64,000 bases of DNA from Acestrorhynchus altus. Its lineage: Eukaryota; Chordata; Actinopteri; Characiformes; Acestrorhynchidae. The number at the start of each line of letters is the position of its first letter. The stretch's first letter is position 1. The notes below the pieces were generated by a model. That model saw nothing but the letters and a program-made list of their open reading frames with translations, was not told the DNA's origin and did not search any database. The DNA lies in contig CM067510.1 of the NCBI GenBank assembly GCA_034509495.1, forward strand, positions 28,837,889-28,901,888, given 5' to 3'. Of this stretch, positions 12,495 to 25,400 are shown piece after piece. Made by a program: the position numbers and the translations under genes.

Positions 12495-12496
12495 AT
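12471..12496. repeat. (TA)n microsatellite
   Basis: Pure TA dinucleotides follow the detached transposon fragment. Confidence 0.95.
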
Positions 12497-12680
12497 ACAA
12501 TAACAAAATCCAATTTAATCTAATTATAAAATGTAGTTTTATTAATTAATTTATTGCTCAAACAGCCCTTGTATGCTATTTTTAAAATGTGACCATACAT
12601 TTTAAAATATATATCAATTAATAAGCTTGTTGTATTGTTATTTGACAAATGCATATTTTGCATTATTGTTATATTTATCA

Positions 12681-13187
12681 TATTTTCCCGACTATAGAGC
12701 GCACTTCAATATAAGCCGCACCCGCAATGTTTTTTTTTTTAAAAAAGGAAAGTAATTATTGAATTAATAACGTAGTTTAACTGAACATAAATGAACTGAT
12801 TCGTTTCTGAACAGTATCTGTAGCATAAAAGTAAAAGTGCTGATCAAACAAAACAGGAAAGTTATTGATTGGTTTATTTATCGTCCTCGTCATTGACTGT
12901 GTCGATGTCAGTGTTGCTGTCCATATCACTGTTATCTCGAGGTGAAGCTGGCTCTGAAGCTGTGGTGCCCTCTTCACACAGCAGTCCAGCCTTTCGGAAC
13001 CTGCTGCTTGCATGTGCTAACTGAAAATTAACGCTTTCTTCTGTGATTTCCAACTTTGACCTCCCACCTTTCTCACTTTCTGCTAAAGCGCCCCCTGGTG
13101 GGCGAAAGAAAAACCCACAGAAAAGCCGCACCTCATTATAAGCCGCATGGTTTAAAGTGTGGAAAAAGTAGTCGGGAAAATACGGTA
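12681..13187 (-). mobile_element. ~500-bp DNA transposon remnant with 12-bp terminal inverted repeats
   Basis: TATTTTCCCGAC at 12681-12692 is the exact inverse of GTCGGGAAAATA at 13171-13182, and subterminal ataagccgcac words repeat at both ends. Internally the minus strand reads the end of a protein: ESEKGGRSKLEITEESVNFQ, LAHASSRFRKAGLLCEEGTT, and an acidic tail ending in VNDEDDK. This looks like the C-terminus of a pogo/Tigger-like transposase captured in an internally deleted element, but the superfamily is not certain. Only the last ~100 residues remain. Confidence 0.7.
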
Positions 13188-13869
13188 CTTGGGTAAAATA
13201 TAACATGGCCTTTGTTGACTTTATTGTTTTAGACAGGAAGCAAATGACATACCGTTATGAGAGAGTGATGGGGAATGTTGAGCTCTTCTTGAGCTTTCTT
13301 TTAGTTCAGGTCTTCAGCTCTTTGAGAACGCTCCATTGATGGTTCAGCAAACCAACTAGGTAGGAGATTCAACTCAACTGGTACCTGCCAGCTTTTGTAG
13401 GCCTGTTAATCACATCTCTTTTTTTTAAGGTTCTTTTACCAAAAGTAACTGTTCTAGGGCCTAAAGGAGCCATTTGAAGCACATTTCGTTTACATATAAA
13501 GGTATGATCTTATTTCATTACTACATTTTGGTGGCAAAAGGAAACAGTGAACTGAACATCTGTCCAATCAGGGTTGTTCTCTGCATGGTATCTGGATAGA
13601 TACAGCTAAACCTGCTCTCTGATTAAATGGGACTTCAGTGGTAGAACTGATCACCTCCCTCTTCATCTCCAACTGAAACTGTAAAATTGAAAGGAGGCTC
13701 TAGTACCCTGTTGGGTTCCTTTAGCCTGGATACAAGATGAGATCTGGTTGGGCATGGAGGCATACAGGATTCTTATGCCCCCTTTCAAACGGTGTTTTGC
13801 TGTTTGCTTTGCCCCACAAACCTACATCAAGTAATTATACTCATTTGACCCACTGTGTTGTGCACACAT
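13188..13869. other. Intron 2 sequence, nothing recognised
   Basis: No gene or repeat could be assigned. Confidence 0.5.
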
Positions 13870-14105
13870 GGGAATTAGACCTCCACATTTTACCCATCCT
13901 TTACACATACACACTAGTGAATTCACACACCAGGGGGCAGTGAGCACACATGCCCAGAGCAGTGGGCAGACCTATCCTCAGTACCTGGGGAGCAGCTGGG
14001 GAGTTCAGTGCCTTGCTCAAGGGCACTTCAGTTTTGTCCTGCCAGTTCAGGGATCAAACCAGTGACCTTCCAGTCACAAGGCTGGTGCCCAGGCCACAAT
14101 TGCTC
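13870..14105 (-). mobile_element. tRNA-derived SINE, copy 1
   Basis: On the minus strand the sequence runs gggagcaattgtggcctggg, then accagccttgtgactggaag, then gtcactggtttgatccctga. The last part is a tRNA-like B box (GGTTTGATCCC). The 3' body carries cactgccccctggtgtgtga and an AATGTGGA-type tail. A second copy on the plus strand lies at 62211-62440. Confidence 0.75.
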
Positions 14106-15110
14106 CCTACATAATGCTACAGTAGGACTAGTTCAGGTGGTTTTGTACTCCTTGAGTTTTGGTGTTTGTGGCCCGAATTGAAGGTCGAGTTCTAATTGTC
14201 AATGTTCTCCACTTATTATGACCAGTTATTGTTGGAACCTTTTAGTAAATGCGAGTGACTTTTACGCATCACTTTATACAACTGTCAGTTGCTACAGATA
14301 AGGGAGATGGGATTCTCTGTAGTCATACACAGACGAGAGTCCGTCCCCCACCGGGGCCGGCTGTAATCCACAGTACTTCAAAGTGCTTTCTCCGAACGAT
14401 GGCTGTCCCTGCTGAGCCCATTAGGTCATGAGTGAGAGGGAATGTGAAAATGAGGCAGCGTCTCTGGAAAGGAAGCGAAGCTGACACTGTGAAGATAGCT
14501 CCCCGGCCATGTGTTTCGCTGAGCTGAGGCCAACGTCAACACAGGCACGTCTCAGCCTGTGGGTTGTGGGAGTTTGGGAGTGCTTCATCGTCAGTCATCT
14601 CTGCTCTTGTCTTCCCAGAGCTGCATGATAATTAAGACAGAGATTTGTAGAGAATGTTCAGAGCTGTGATGTGTAAAAAGTTCAGGCTGGACCTTGGTTG
14701 TAAAGTTTTTCTGGGTCACTGATGAAAATTCTGGCTCTACCGTAAGAGAGCCAGCTGACAACAAACAGTAATTAATCTGCATTTACTGTTCCTCACTGTG
14801 CAACAGATTAGATCATAATCTTCCTAAAATAAACAGCCGATATGCTTTTTCTCATTAAGTCTGTGTTTAGTCTGTGCTCTTCAGCAGGTGCAGCTGCTTT
14901 TTATTGAAAGACCTCAGTGTACTTAAGTGATGATATATTAATTGCATTTGGATGCTTTGACCTTTAAGAAAAGCACTGAATGAAATTCATTTAGCCATCA
15001 CTTTAAACCTACTGACGGGTGAAGTGAAGACCACTGATGCTGTAGTTCCAGTGGTTCATGTTTCACGTGGTTTGATGTGTTGTAAGCAGGTAAAATGGAC
15101 AAGGATTGGA
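14106..15110. other. Intron 2 sequence, possible noncoding conservation near 14330-14560
   Basis: The block around gtccgtcccccaccggggcc and agctccccggccatgtgttt is GC-rich, unlike the AT-rich background, with no exon signature. Everything else is unassigned. Confidence 0.3.
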
Positions 15111-15117
15111 ACCTGGG

Positions 15118-15412
15118 TCACTGTATTTCATTATATATTACTATATTCAACTAAATGTTATTGTATACCTCTGTATTCCACTGTATTCACTGATATGCCA
15201 ATATATATTCCCACTGTATTTCATTATATGTACACCACTCTTTTCTATTGTATTCCTTTATGTACCACTAGATTCCACTGTAATGTATTATACACATATA
15301 TGTTCCACTGTATTTCATTATATACATTTCACTATGTTCCATTATATAACACTACTGTTCCATCACAGTCCATTATATACCACTAGTCCACTGTATATCT
15401 CTATATTCACTA
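15118..15412. repeat. Minisatellite of CCACTGTATTTCATTATATA-like units
   Basis: Degenerate ~25-bp tandem units built from ccactgtattycattatata with many single-base changes. Two overlapping open frames here are products of this repeat. Confidence 0.85.
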
Positions 15413-16730
15413 ATCTTGCAAGGAGCCAAATACTGCTCTGTTAACTTACCACGCTTGCAGAGCTGGTAATGAAGTTAGTCATTTAGTTAGTAAGGGGGTC
15501 ATGTGTGTTTGCTCTGAAGGCCTTGACAGCGTAGCAGAGAACCACTATTAGATGGCCACTTAGAAATGTCTTGTTGTGACTTGTAGAACCCTCTGAGGAA
15601 TTCGTTTTTTGTAACGGGTGGTTCTGGTATTTTTGTTGTGTGGATGGCATAAAATGTCTGTCACTGTGACAAGGCCTCTGGTCCCTGCGGTGCTGTCTGC
15701 AGCCGCACGGTCACTTGTGCAGGACTGTGTGTGTTGTTGTCATAAGTGCTAATGCCAGTATTGAACTTGGCCTGTGGAAAATGGATGGAGTTTGTGACCA
15801 CAGTGTTCTGGGTGTGCTGATGGATGAGTGTTTGACTGAGATTAGCCTCAGTCTGGGTGATGGATGTCAGTTGTGCCGTCAGATGTACCCATGGGTATTT
15901 CAGTCATTGGCCTGCTAGTGGTGTCTCCTTGGTGACAGATCATAAGCATATTGAGTGTAGCTCAGGACAGACGATGCGGGAAACGTGCCATGAATGAATC
16001 CTGGTGATTTTCTCAGCTGTTCTGAACGTGCTGAGCTCAAGTCACTTGATCTGCTCTGAGAGCCTGGGTCATGACATCACCCAGATTAGCCACTAGGGTT
16101 TGGTAGTTTGGGGCACATTAGTGATTCATTTACAGCCATAATGACTCTAAATGTGGGACCACACTTCAGTTCTTCACTTTGAAAGTATGTAGAGTTCTGT
16201 GCAGGACTGTCATTGAGGTTCATCCAACCCATTTATTAAATTTTAAATATATGAGATAATAAATTAAGAGATGAGACTGATGACAGTTCAAGTCCAACTT
16301 CTCCTTTAACCTTTAGAATTCTAGGCCAATTCTGTGGGATGTTTTTGTTGATTGACATACATTTTTCACCAAAAACTAGGAACTTATTTATAGGAGCCAG
16401 ATATTGTTATTTTCAGGAGATTCTGGGCTACTCTAGGCTAATTTATCTTTATTTGAGATGTAGAAATGAACAGAATTTAAACAATTGACTATGTATTCAT
16501 CTCAAATTTACTTGCACCTGCATTGTTTTGTGTTTTTTTTGTGTTTGTTTTGCTTAGAACCAGAAACACTATTTCTTAGAAATCCTGTTGGAAATTGAAC
16601 TAGAATGTTTTTGTGTCACGAATGCAAGAATTGTGATTAGTAATTTGTAATGATTAGACAGTGTAATGACAATACAGTTCTTTAAAATATTTGACAGTGG
16701 TCCAAATAAAATGAAACAACATGAATGTCC
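15413..16730. other. Intron 2 sequence, nothing recognised
   Basis: No gene, RNA gene or mobile element was identified. Confidence 0.5.
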
Positions 16731-16793
<63 letters not shown>

Positions 16794-16794
16794 T
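16731..16794. repeat. (ATT)n microsatellite
   Basis: About 21 trinucleotide units; the poly-Ile frame over it is artefactual. Confidence 0.97.
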
Positions 16795-16945
16795 ACGTAT
16801 GTATCACATATGTAAATAACAGCCCCTCCCTTCTCATTTCCCTCTGTAACCCAATATCTGGGTCAGTGACATCATTAGTCCTGCTCCCTCTCACTGATCA
16901 GCTGAAACACAAGTTGACTGTCAATCTTCCTTAGTCTGAGGCTCC

Positions 16946-17900
16946 ATGCAAGATCTTGCCTCGTGGGGTAAGGAAGATTCTGAAAATGTCAGGAATCAGC
17001 CCAGAACTACACAGGAGGACCTTTTCAATGACCTGAAGAGAGCTGTGACCACAGTCTCAAAATTTAACATTAGTAACACAATACATCATCATAGATTAAA
17101 ATCCTGCAGGGCACACAATGTACCCTTGCTCACACCAGCGCATGTCCAGGCCCATTTGAAGTTTTCCAGTGACTATCTAGATGATCCAGGGAAGGCATCG
17201 GAGAAGGTCATGTGGTATCAACTCCATATGCCATTCTTTCCATGAGAAAGAATAAGGAAGAGTACAACCCCAAGGACACCGTCCCACCCGTGAAGCATTG
17301 GGGTGGAAACATCATACTAGGGGTGTACTGTTCTGCAAAGGGGACTGAAGGACTGCACCATATTGAAGGGAGGATGGATGGGGCCATGTATTGTGAAACT
17401 TTGGCCAATAACTTCCTTCCCTCAGTAAGAGCATTGAAGATGATGGGTCATGGCCAGGTCTTCCAGCATGACAATCACCAAAAGCACACAGCAATGGGAA
17501 CTAAGGAGTGGGTCTAGGCAGTCTCCAGACCTGAATTCAATAGAAAATCCTCGGAAAGTCAATGTTGCCCAGTGACAGCCTCGAAACCTGAAAGATCTAG
17601 AGAAGATCTGTATGGAGGAGTGGCCCATAATCCCTGCTGCAGTGTGTGTTAACTTGGTCAAGAACTACAGGAAACATCTGACCTCTATAATTTCAAACAA
17701 AGGTTTCTGTACCAAATATTAACCAATGTTTTCTATTGTATCAAATTCTTATTTCATGCAATAACATGCAAATTCATTATTTAAAAACCATGGAATGTGA
17801 TTTTCTTAGTACTGTGTCTCACAGTTGAAGTTTACCTATGATAAAATTATAGAATTCTCCATTCTTTGTAGGTGGGAATACTTTGGCAGTGTATCAAACA
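16946..17900 (+). pseudogene. Tc1-type transposase pseudogene and element 3' end
   Basis: The sense strand reads NQPRTTQEDLFNDLKRAVTT, VSKFNISNTIHHHRLKSCRA then KVMW, the N-terminal helix-turn-helix half of a Tc1 transposase. After KVMW the normal SDETK segment, with the first catalytic Asp, has been lost. The frame shifts and continues with KDTVPPVKHWGGN, FQHDNHQKHT (second catalytic region) and a PDLNSIEN remnant of the DxNPIE motif. A 3' noncoding end with ataaaattatagaattctcc follows to about 17900. It was a plus-strand Tc1 element and is now inactive by deletion, frameshift and stops. Confidence 0.88.
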
Positions 17901-19125
17901 ATTATATTCCCCACTGTATCTGTCTATCTATCCATCCATGTTCTTTTTATGATGGGCACAGTTTTGCTGGGGGAGGTGATTGGGATTTTTTTTTATTTAA
18001 ACATAGATAGGAATATTTCCCTCTTTCATAATTTAAATAACAAATATTTTAAAATGGCAAAGAACTTAAGAAAAACGTAGAAAGGAACATTCCCCTCCTT
18101 TATCCCCACTCCCTGGAGTACTATTCAAAATATGTTAGCATTCATTTTACGCTGCTCAGCCACCTCTCCAAAACCACCTGCAGGCAAAGGGAATATCCAC
18201 CTACTGACCACAGTAGCACACATCAAAGCGCTGGAGCCCACATACCAAGCGGCAAGCGAACAGCTAGCATAAAAGGCTGCCATGTCTGAAGTGGAAGTAA
18301 TAGGGGTAAGAACATTGGCCAAAACGTAATGGCCAGTTGCCCTGGCTATAGAACCCTAAAAAACCACAGGACCTGTGGTCCCAACAGGCGGATAACAAAA
18401 TCCAAAAGCTACAGGATCAGAGGAATCAGGTCCACCCAAGGTCCAACAATGTGTCCCTCAGAGTTCATGCTTTACAGAACCCCTTAATGTCCACTGAAGG
18501 GACACCCCTTCAACAAGAGGAAGGAGAAAAATCTGTAACATCCTCAAAATCTTTCCCTCTTTCATCATTTAATCATTTAATCTAATCAGTCTAAAAAAAC
18601 CCTCCCAAGAGGAGTATCTTTTCTCTAACCTGCTCGGAAACATGTATATATGTATATACATATATCCATGTATATATCTTTCCACCGATAAAATTCTAAA
18701 CTATATGGGTTTAAGTATTTTACAATATATATACGAGATCTGCAGATTCCAATAGGTATTTCTGGTTGTATGCACATACTGGTGACAGCATGCTGGACGA
18801 GGCTGCTGTAGGCCCGACTGGAGGGACAGGGCTTGGTTAGTGGTGAAAGGAGTTCTGTTTTGGAACACAATGGAACAGGATTCTGCATTGCTGTGGTTGA
18901 AGGCAGCAGCTGTGTGCTTTAAATGTGCTTCCCTCGTTGTCCAGGGTGTTGGGTAGGGTTGTGTGTTGTACTTTCCTTCAGAGTGTGTGTGTGTGTGTAT
19001 GTATGTGTGTTTGTGAAACCATTACTGCTGATATGTGCTGGAGCACTCTCAGTGCACCAACGGATATGCATAGTGCACACGGATAGAAAACTATATTATA
19101 AATAGGGGTCACTCATATAGCATAG
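17901..19125. other. Intron 2 sequence, weakly repetitive
   Basis: No gene is assigned. There is a palindromic TATATGTATATACATATA stretch near 18645-18665 and a (GT)n tract near 18979-19013. The minus-strand 65-residue frame at 18125-18322 has no family signature. Confidence 0.45.
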
Positions 19126-19330
19126 ATATCAGGGGTTACCAACTCTGCTCCTGGACAGCGAACACTTACTTACATCCAACCTTAATCCAACTCGGGTGTC
19201 CCAACTAATTATTACCTTCAGAAGTTCCTGACTGGCTGAATGGGTTGCGTTAGATATGGGTTGGAGCTGAAACCTGCAGGAAGTTTGCACAGGGTTCCAC
19301 AGAAGAAAGAGTGGTCCCAACTTCCTAACT
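19126..19330. mobile_element. Short nonautonomous element, copy 2, opposite to 2012-2170
   Basis: It shares the words actctgctcctggacagc, tgactggctgaatggg, ttggagctgaaacctgcagg with the inverse of the copy at 2012-2170. Its inverted ends are eroded. Confidence 0.55.
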
Positions 19331-20204
19331 CGTCCCGACTGTACTGGATGGATCACTGACATTCCAGATAACACAGTTCCACTGCTCCACAGCTTTTGTG
19401 CTTGGCGATGCATGTGATGTAAACAAGGAAAAGCCTTATCACTGTACCTGACTGACTATATAAGGTCAACTGGATAGAATGTGCACACCACACACACATG
19501 AATGACTTGGGAGACTTACACAAACCACCGAGATGGAGAACCCACAGAAAGTATCTGTTTAGAAGCAATCATAAAAACTGCATTTCTCAAAACTCTGTCT
19601 GTTAACTTCTAACCATTTCCTGACCACAGCTAACTGTTGTGTGTACCAGATGCTCCTCAGAAACCTTCAGCCTTGACTTGGGGGACAGTGTTGATGCAAT
19701 AGAAGTGTTTTCAGATGGATGTATGAAGACACAGTGGGATTATCTGCTCTAAATTCTGACTCTCGTCATTTGTGTACATTTTGATTGAGATGGAAACGGT
19801 CAAGATTTTTCATCTCGTAAACTGTTCTGAACTGTCCTGATACACAGCTGTTCTCCAGCTTCTCTGCAATGACTTACTTCAAACACAGGCCTCTGCTTCT
19901 GACTACAGATTATAGGCTGACAAAACAATCTTCCTCAAATTGCATGTTGGGCTCTGGAATAACAATAAAGCTCCATGTTTCCTTCTCAGTTTTCCCGTAC
20001 AGCCTTTCTTTATCCGCTGCTTGTTTACCAAACACTTTAAAGCCAGCTGGGAATCAGACCTGACCTTCTTTACCTTGTTAGTTTGTGTTCTCAATCTTAT
20101 TAAACAGAATTGGGAGCATACTGTATATATAATGATATCTACTCTACAGACAAGAGTAGAGTACAACTCCTATGTTACACCTACAGGAGCTGTAATCCCA
20201 CCCT
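19331..20204. other. Intron 2 sequence, nothing recognised
   Basis: Several short overlapping frames on both strands lack homology signatures. Confidence 0.45.
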
Positions 20205-20650
20205 AAATCCATAGGCATTAACATGGAATTGGTCCCCCTTTGCAGCTCTAACAGCTTCCAATCTTCTGGATGTTGGAGTGTGTCTGTGGGACATTTTGCC
20301 CATTCATCCATAAGAACATTTTTAGGTCAAAATTTGGGTGTGATGTTGGACGAGAGGGTTTGGCTCACAGTCTCTATTCTATTTTATCCAAAAGTCACCT
20401 GATTGGGTTCAGGTCAGGGCCCTTCAAATTCTTCTACACCAAACTCGCCCAACCATGTCTGGATCTTGCTTTGTGCTCTGGGGAACAGTCATGCTGGAAC
20501 AGAAAAGGGCCTTCAGCTACAGTTGCTCAAAATGTCTTGTTCTGTTGAAGCATTAAGATTCCTTGCACTGGAACTAATGATACCCCATAGCATTGTCCCT
20601 CCTCCACCAAACTTTACCGTTGGCATAGTGCAAGCAGGCAGGTAATATCC
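20205..20650 (-). pseudogene. Tc1-like transposase remnant
   Basis: The minus strand contains HDCSPEHKARSRHGW and GPDLNPIR, the second and third catalytic segments of a Tc1-like transposase in separate frames. The plus strand shows the usual complement words (cctgattgggttcaggtcag). About 450 bp remain, with stops. Confidence 0.75.
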
Positions 20651-21261
20651 CTCTGGGATTCATAAAGTAATTCTGATTCAGACTGTGATAATAATCTGGC
20701 ATTTGCCAAACCCAGGCTTGTCCATCTGGCCACCAGACAATTCTGTTCTTGGTGGATTTTAAGACATTATCTCCTTTTGGTGTTTTTTGCAGTGCTGTTC
20801 TCCTATTGGTGGAATTTTAGATATTATCTTCTCTATAATCTGTGCTCTTCTCCTAATTTTAGACTGTGTTTACTGTGTTAATGAGGAAGCGTTATACAAA
20901 ATACCCTTATTAAATTCCGGAAACCTGTTCAAGTCCCTCTGGATAACGGCAGCTGCTAAATGCCATAAATGCAAATGTTCAGATGATGTAATTTAAAATT
21001 TATAAACCTATACTGCTATGAGATGCATCATCTGCTGCATTTTGTTTGGGGGGGTGGGGGGTGGGTTGGGTGTTGGTAGTGATAAACGGATCAGATACCA
21101 GGTGCCACAAAGAGATTGGAGTTGAGTAATAAAGCTCTATAATGATTGTGTACAGTTGTGGTACTGTAAAACCAGACAATAACAGGATGATAAATAGGCT
21201 TGTTAAACTGGTCATGTTTCACCTCAGAAGTTATATGTGGATCCGGAATGTGTTCACAGTG
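20651..21261. other. Intron 2 sequence, nothing recognised
   Basis: Contains an oligo-G run (gggggggtggggggtgggtt) near 21048-21068, otherwise no structure. Confidence 0.45.
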
Positions 21262-21956
21262 TTTGTACAATTTTTGCACTTTTTTATATTGCAGCCTAAT
21301 TCCAAAATGGATTAATTTTTCCCTCAATTAAAACAAAATAACCCCATGATGACAAAGTGAGAAAGGTTTTTTATAAAAAAAAAAATTAAACACAAAAATA
21401 TATAATGTACATAAGTATTCACAGCCTTTGCCCAATACTCAATACAAGAAGCACCTTTGTTAGCAATTACAGCCTCAATTGCTGAACCTCTTTGCAGAAC
21501 CTCTCAAGCTCCATCGATTGGATGGGGAGCATTGGTGCACAGCCATTTTTAGATATCTCCAGAGATGTTCAGTCAGCTTCAAGTCTGGGCTCTGGCTGGG
21601 CCAGTCAAAGACTTTCACAGAGTTGTCTCAAAGCCACTCCTTTGTTATCTTGGCGGTGTACTTAGGGTTGTTGTCTTGTTGGAAGATAAATCTGAATGTC
21701 TGAGGTCCAGAGTGCTCTAGAGCAGGTTATCATCAAGCATGTCTCTGTACAGTTCCTGCTGCAGAGAAACATCCCAGCAGCATGATGCTGCCTCCACCAT
21801 GCTTCACTGTAGGAATGGTATTGGCTAGGTGATGAGCATTTCTCACTGTGACATCATGAGGTATCGTGTAGAATTTTGACAGAAAAATTGATTTCTGGAA
21901 ATTTTTTTGAATAAGGCTGTGACGTAAAACAATGTGGAAAAAGTGAAGCACTGCAA
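21262..21956 (-). mobile_element. Tc1-like element, internally deleted, both ends present
   Basis: The start gtttgtacaatttttgcact and the end aacaatgtggaaaaagtgaa gcactgc resemble inverted ends of a fish Tc1 element. Inside, complement of a transposase is visible: ccaccatgcttcactgtagg (inverse of a VKHGGGS segment) and ttgttgtcttgttggaagat. The minus-strand 72-residue frame contains AHHLANTIPTVKHGGGSIML. Stops and internal loss make it inactive. Confidence 0.75.
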
Positions 21957-22449
21957 ATAATTGCCAGATGCATCAACCACCAACTTTAATTATGAAAAAT
22001 GAATTCAAAGGCAGTGTGAGTAGACAGTGTCTGTTTTAAGACTACTCTGTGGTTCTCTGTGAGGACTTCTGACCTGTTAGTGGGGCAATTCCCAAAGCAG
22101 GTCATGATGGAAAGCCAGTGCATATACCCATGTACATGTCCACCTTCAGAGGCTGCGTTGCTGCTGTGTGGAATTCAGTGGAGTTGGTCAGGGCTCAATG
22201 GTGCTCTGTAGTTTCAGTCTGCATGCTGTGACAGCTGCAGTGTGGCACATGGCAGTGTGGAAAGTGGAAACGGAAAACAGTCTTGCAGTGGATTGGACTT
22301 CCTGTGGTACTGGGCTTTCAATAGGAGATTGATTTTATGTCAGTAAGTGCGTGCTATAATGATAGACAGAGGTGTTTGTTTGTTTCTTTATGCTTTAACA
22401 TGCCAGTGCCTCTGAATTTGGTTTTACTGGGTTTTGGGTAAAGTTTCAG
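21957..22449. other. Intron 2 sequence, nothing recognised
   Basis: Unique-looking sequence between a Tc1 element and the large minisatellite. Confidence 0.5.
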
Positions 22450-25400
22450 TGATCATAAAAGCTGTGTCTAATGATTTAGTGATGATATAAACTGTATAAT
22501 AGTTAATTTATGATGGGCTGTGTGTAAAAGCTTGGTAATTATAAAGGCTGTGTGTAAAGGTTTAATTATAAAGTTTATGTGTGAAAGTGTAATGATTATA
22601 AAGGCTGTGGTAAAAAAAAGTCTAATGGTGATAATGTAGCTTTGTGTAAAGGTTTGGTGATAAATCTGTGTGTAATATTTTTTATGATACAAATGATAAA
22701 GGCTGTGTGTAAATGTTTAGTGATAATAGACGCTGTTTGTAAAGGTTTGGTGATGATAAAGGCTGTGCGTAAGGTTTGGTGATGATAAAGGCTGTGCGTA
22801 AAGTTTTGGTGATGATAAAGGCTGTGCGTAAAGGTTTGGTGATGATAAAGTCTGTGCGTAAAGTTTTGGTGATGATAAAGGCTGTGCGTAAAGGTTTGGT
22901 GATGATAAAGTCTGTGTGTAAGGTTTAGTGATGATAAAGGCTGTGCGTAAAGGTTTGGTGATGATAAAGTCTGTGCGTAAGGTTTAGTGATGATAAAGGC
23001 TGTGCGTAAGGTTTGGTGATGATAAAGGCTGTGCGTAAAGTTTTGGTGATGATAAAGGCTGTGCGTAAAGTTTTGGTGATGATAAAGGCTGTGCGTAAGG
23101 TTTGGTGATGATAAAGGCTGTGCGTAAGGTTTGGTGATGATAAAGGCTGTGCGTAAGGTTTGGTGATAAAGACTATGTGTAAATGTTTAGTGATGATAGT
23201 GTAGTTTTGTATAAAGGTTTAGTGATGACAATGCTGTTTTTTGTAAAGGTTTAGTGATGATAATGTGGTTTTGTGTAAAGGTTTAGTGATGATAATGTAT
23301 CCATCCATCCATCCATCCATCCATCCATCCATCCATCCATTCTCTGAACCGCTTATTCCTGAATAGGGTCACGGGTGAACCGGTGCCCAGCCGGCAACTC
23401 TGAGCGCAAGGGCGTTATAATTTAATTTTATGTAAAGGTTTAGTGATGATAAAGGATGTGTGTAAAGGTTTGGTGATGATAAAGGCTATGTGTAAAGATT
23501 TAGTGATGATAATGCTGTTTTGTGTAAAGGTTTAGTGATGATAATGTAGCGGTGTGTAAAGATTTAGTGATGATAATGCTGTTTTGTGTAAAGGTTTAGT
23601 GATGATAATGTAGCTGTGTGTAAAGGTTTAGTGATGATAATGCTATTTTGTGTAAAGGTTTAGTGATGATAATGTGTGTTTTTTTTGTAAAGGTTTAGTG
23701 AAAATGCAGTTTTGTGTAAAGGTTTAGTGATGATAATGTGTTTTTTTGTAAAGGTTTAGTGATGATAATGTGATTTTGTGTAAAAGTTTAGTGATGATAA
23801 TGGGTTTTGTGTAAAAGTTTAGTGAGGATAATGTGGTTTGTGTAAAGGTTTAGTGATAATGCAGTTTTGTGTAAAGGTTTAGTGATGATAATGTGTTTTT
23901 TTGTAAAGGTTTAGTGACAATAATGTGGTTTTGTGTAAAGATTTAGTGATGATCATGTGTTTTTTGTAAAGGTTTAGAGATGATAACGTGTTTTTTAAAG
24001 GCTTAGTGATGATAATGTGATTTTGTGTAAAGGTTTAGTGATGATAATGTGTTTTTTTGTAAAGGTTTAGTGATGATAATGTGATTTTGTGTAAAAGTTT
24101 AGTGATGATAATGGGTTTTGTGTAAAAGTTTAGTGAGGATAATGTGGTTTGTGTAAAGGTTTAGTGATAATGCAGTTTTGTGTAAAGGTTTAGTGATGAT
24201 AATGTGTTTTTTTGTAAAGGTTTAGTGACAATAATGTGGTTTTGTGTAAAGATTTAGTGATGATCATGTGTTTTTTGTAAAGGTTTAGAGATGATAACGT
24301 GTTTTTTAAAGGCTTAGTGATGATAATGTGATTTTGTGTAAAGGTTTAGTGATGATAATGTGTTTTTTTGTAAAGGTTTAGTGATGATAATGTGATTTTG
24401 TGTAAAAGTTTAGTGATGATAATGGGTTTTTTTGTAAAAGTTTAGTGAGGATAATGTGATTTTGTGTAAAGGTTTAGTGATGATAATGTGTTTTTTGTTA
24501 AGGTTTAGTGATGATCATGTGTGTGTTTTTTTTGTAAAGGTTTAGTGATGATCATGTGTGTTTTTTTTGTAAAGGTTTAGTGATGAGCGTGTGTGTTTTT
24601 TTTGTAAAGGTTTAGTGATGATCATGTGTTTTTTTTGTAAAGGTTTAGTGATGATCATGTGTTTTTCTGTAAAGGTTTAGTAATGATCATGTGTTTTTTT
24701 TGTAAAGTTTTAGTGATGACAATGTGTTTTTTTTGTAAAGTTTTAGTGATTATAATGTGTTTTTTTTGTAAAGGTTTAGTGATGAGCGTGTGTGTTTTTT
24801 TTGTAAAGGCTTAGTGATGATAATGTGGTTTTTTTTGTAAAGGTTTAGCGATGATAATGTGTTTTTTTTGTAAAGGTTTAGTGATGATAATGTGTTTTTT
24901 TTTTGTAAAGGCTTAGTGATGATAATGTGTTTTTTTTGTAAAGGTTTAGTGATGATAATGTGTTTTTTTTGTAAAGGCTTAGTGATGATAATGCAGTTTT
25001 GTGTAAAGGTTGATTCATAAAGGCTGTGTGGAAAGGTTTACTGATGATAAAGGCAGTGTTTAAAGGTTTTGTGATCAACGCAGTGTGTACGTTTTTAGTG
25101 ATAAAGGCTTGTGGAATGGTTCAGTGGTAATGTATTTTTGAGTAAAGGTTTGGTGATAAAGGCTTGTGGAAAGGTTTACTGATGATGAAGGAAGTGTGTA
25201 AAGTTTTAGAGAAAGTCTGTATATAAGGTTTTAGTGCTGATGTATGTTAAGGTTTAGTGATGAAGTGAAAATATTTAGTGATTATAAAGGCTGTGTGTAA
25301 AAGTTTAGGAATGATAATGTATCTGTAAAGTTTGGTTGTGATTAAGGCTTGTGTAAAGGTTTAGTGATGAGAAAAAAAAATGTTTGTAAAAGTTTAGTCG

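Noticed and set aside
12874..13206. 110-residue minus-strand frame considered as a host gene
   Set aside because: It is bounded by transposon inverted repeats and is the C-terminal scrap of a transposase; the N-terminal part reads through the inverted repeat.
15024..15444. Two overlapping Tyr/Phe/Ile-rich frames of 112 and 120 residues
   Set aside because: Both are produced by the CCACTGTATTTCATTATATA tandem repeat.
22740..23160. Possible CRISPR-like array
   Set aside because: The units have no distinct constant repeat and unique spacers; it is a minisatellite in an animal intron.
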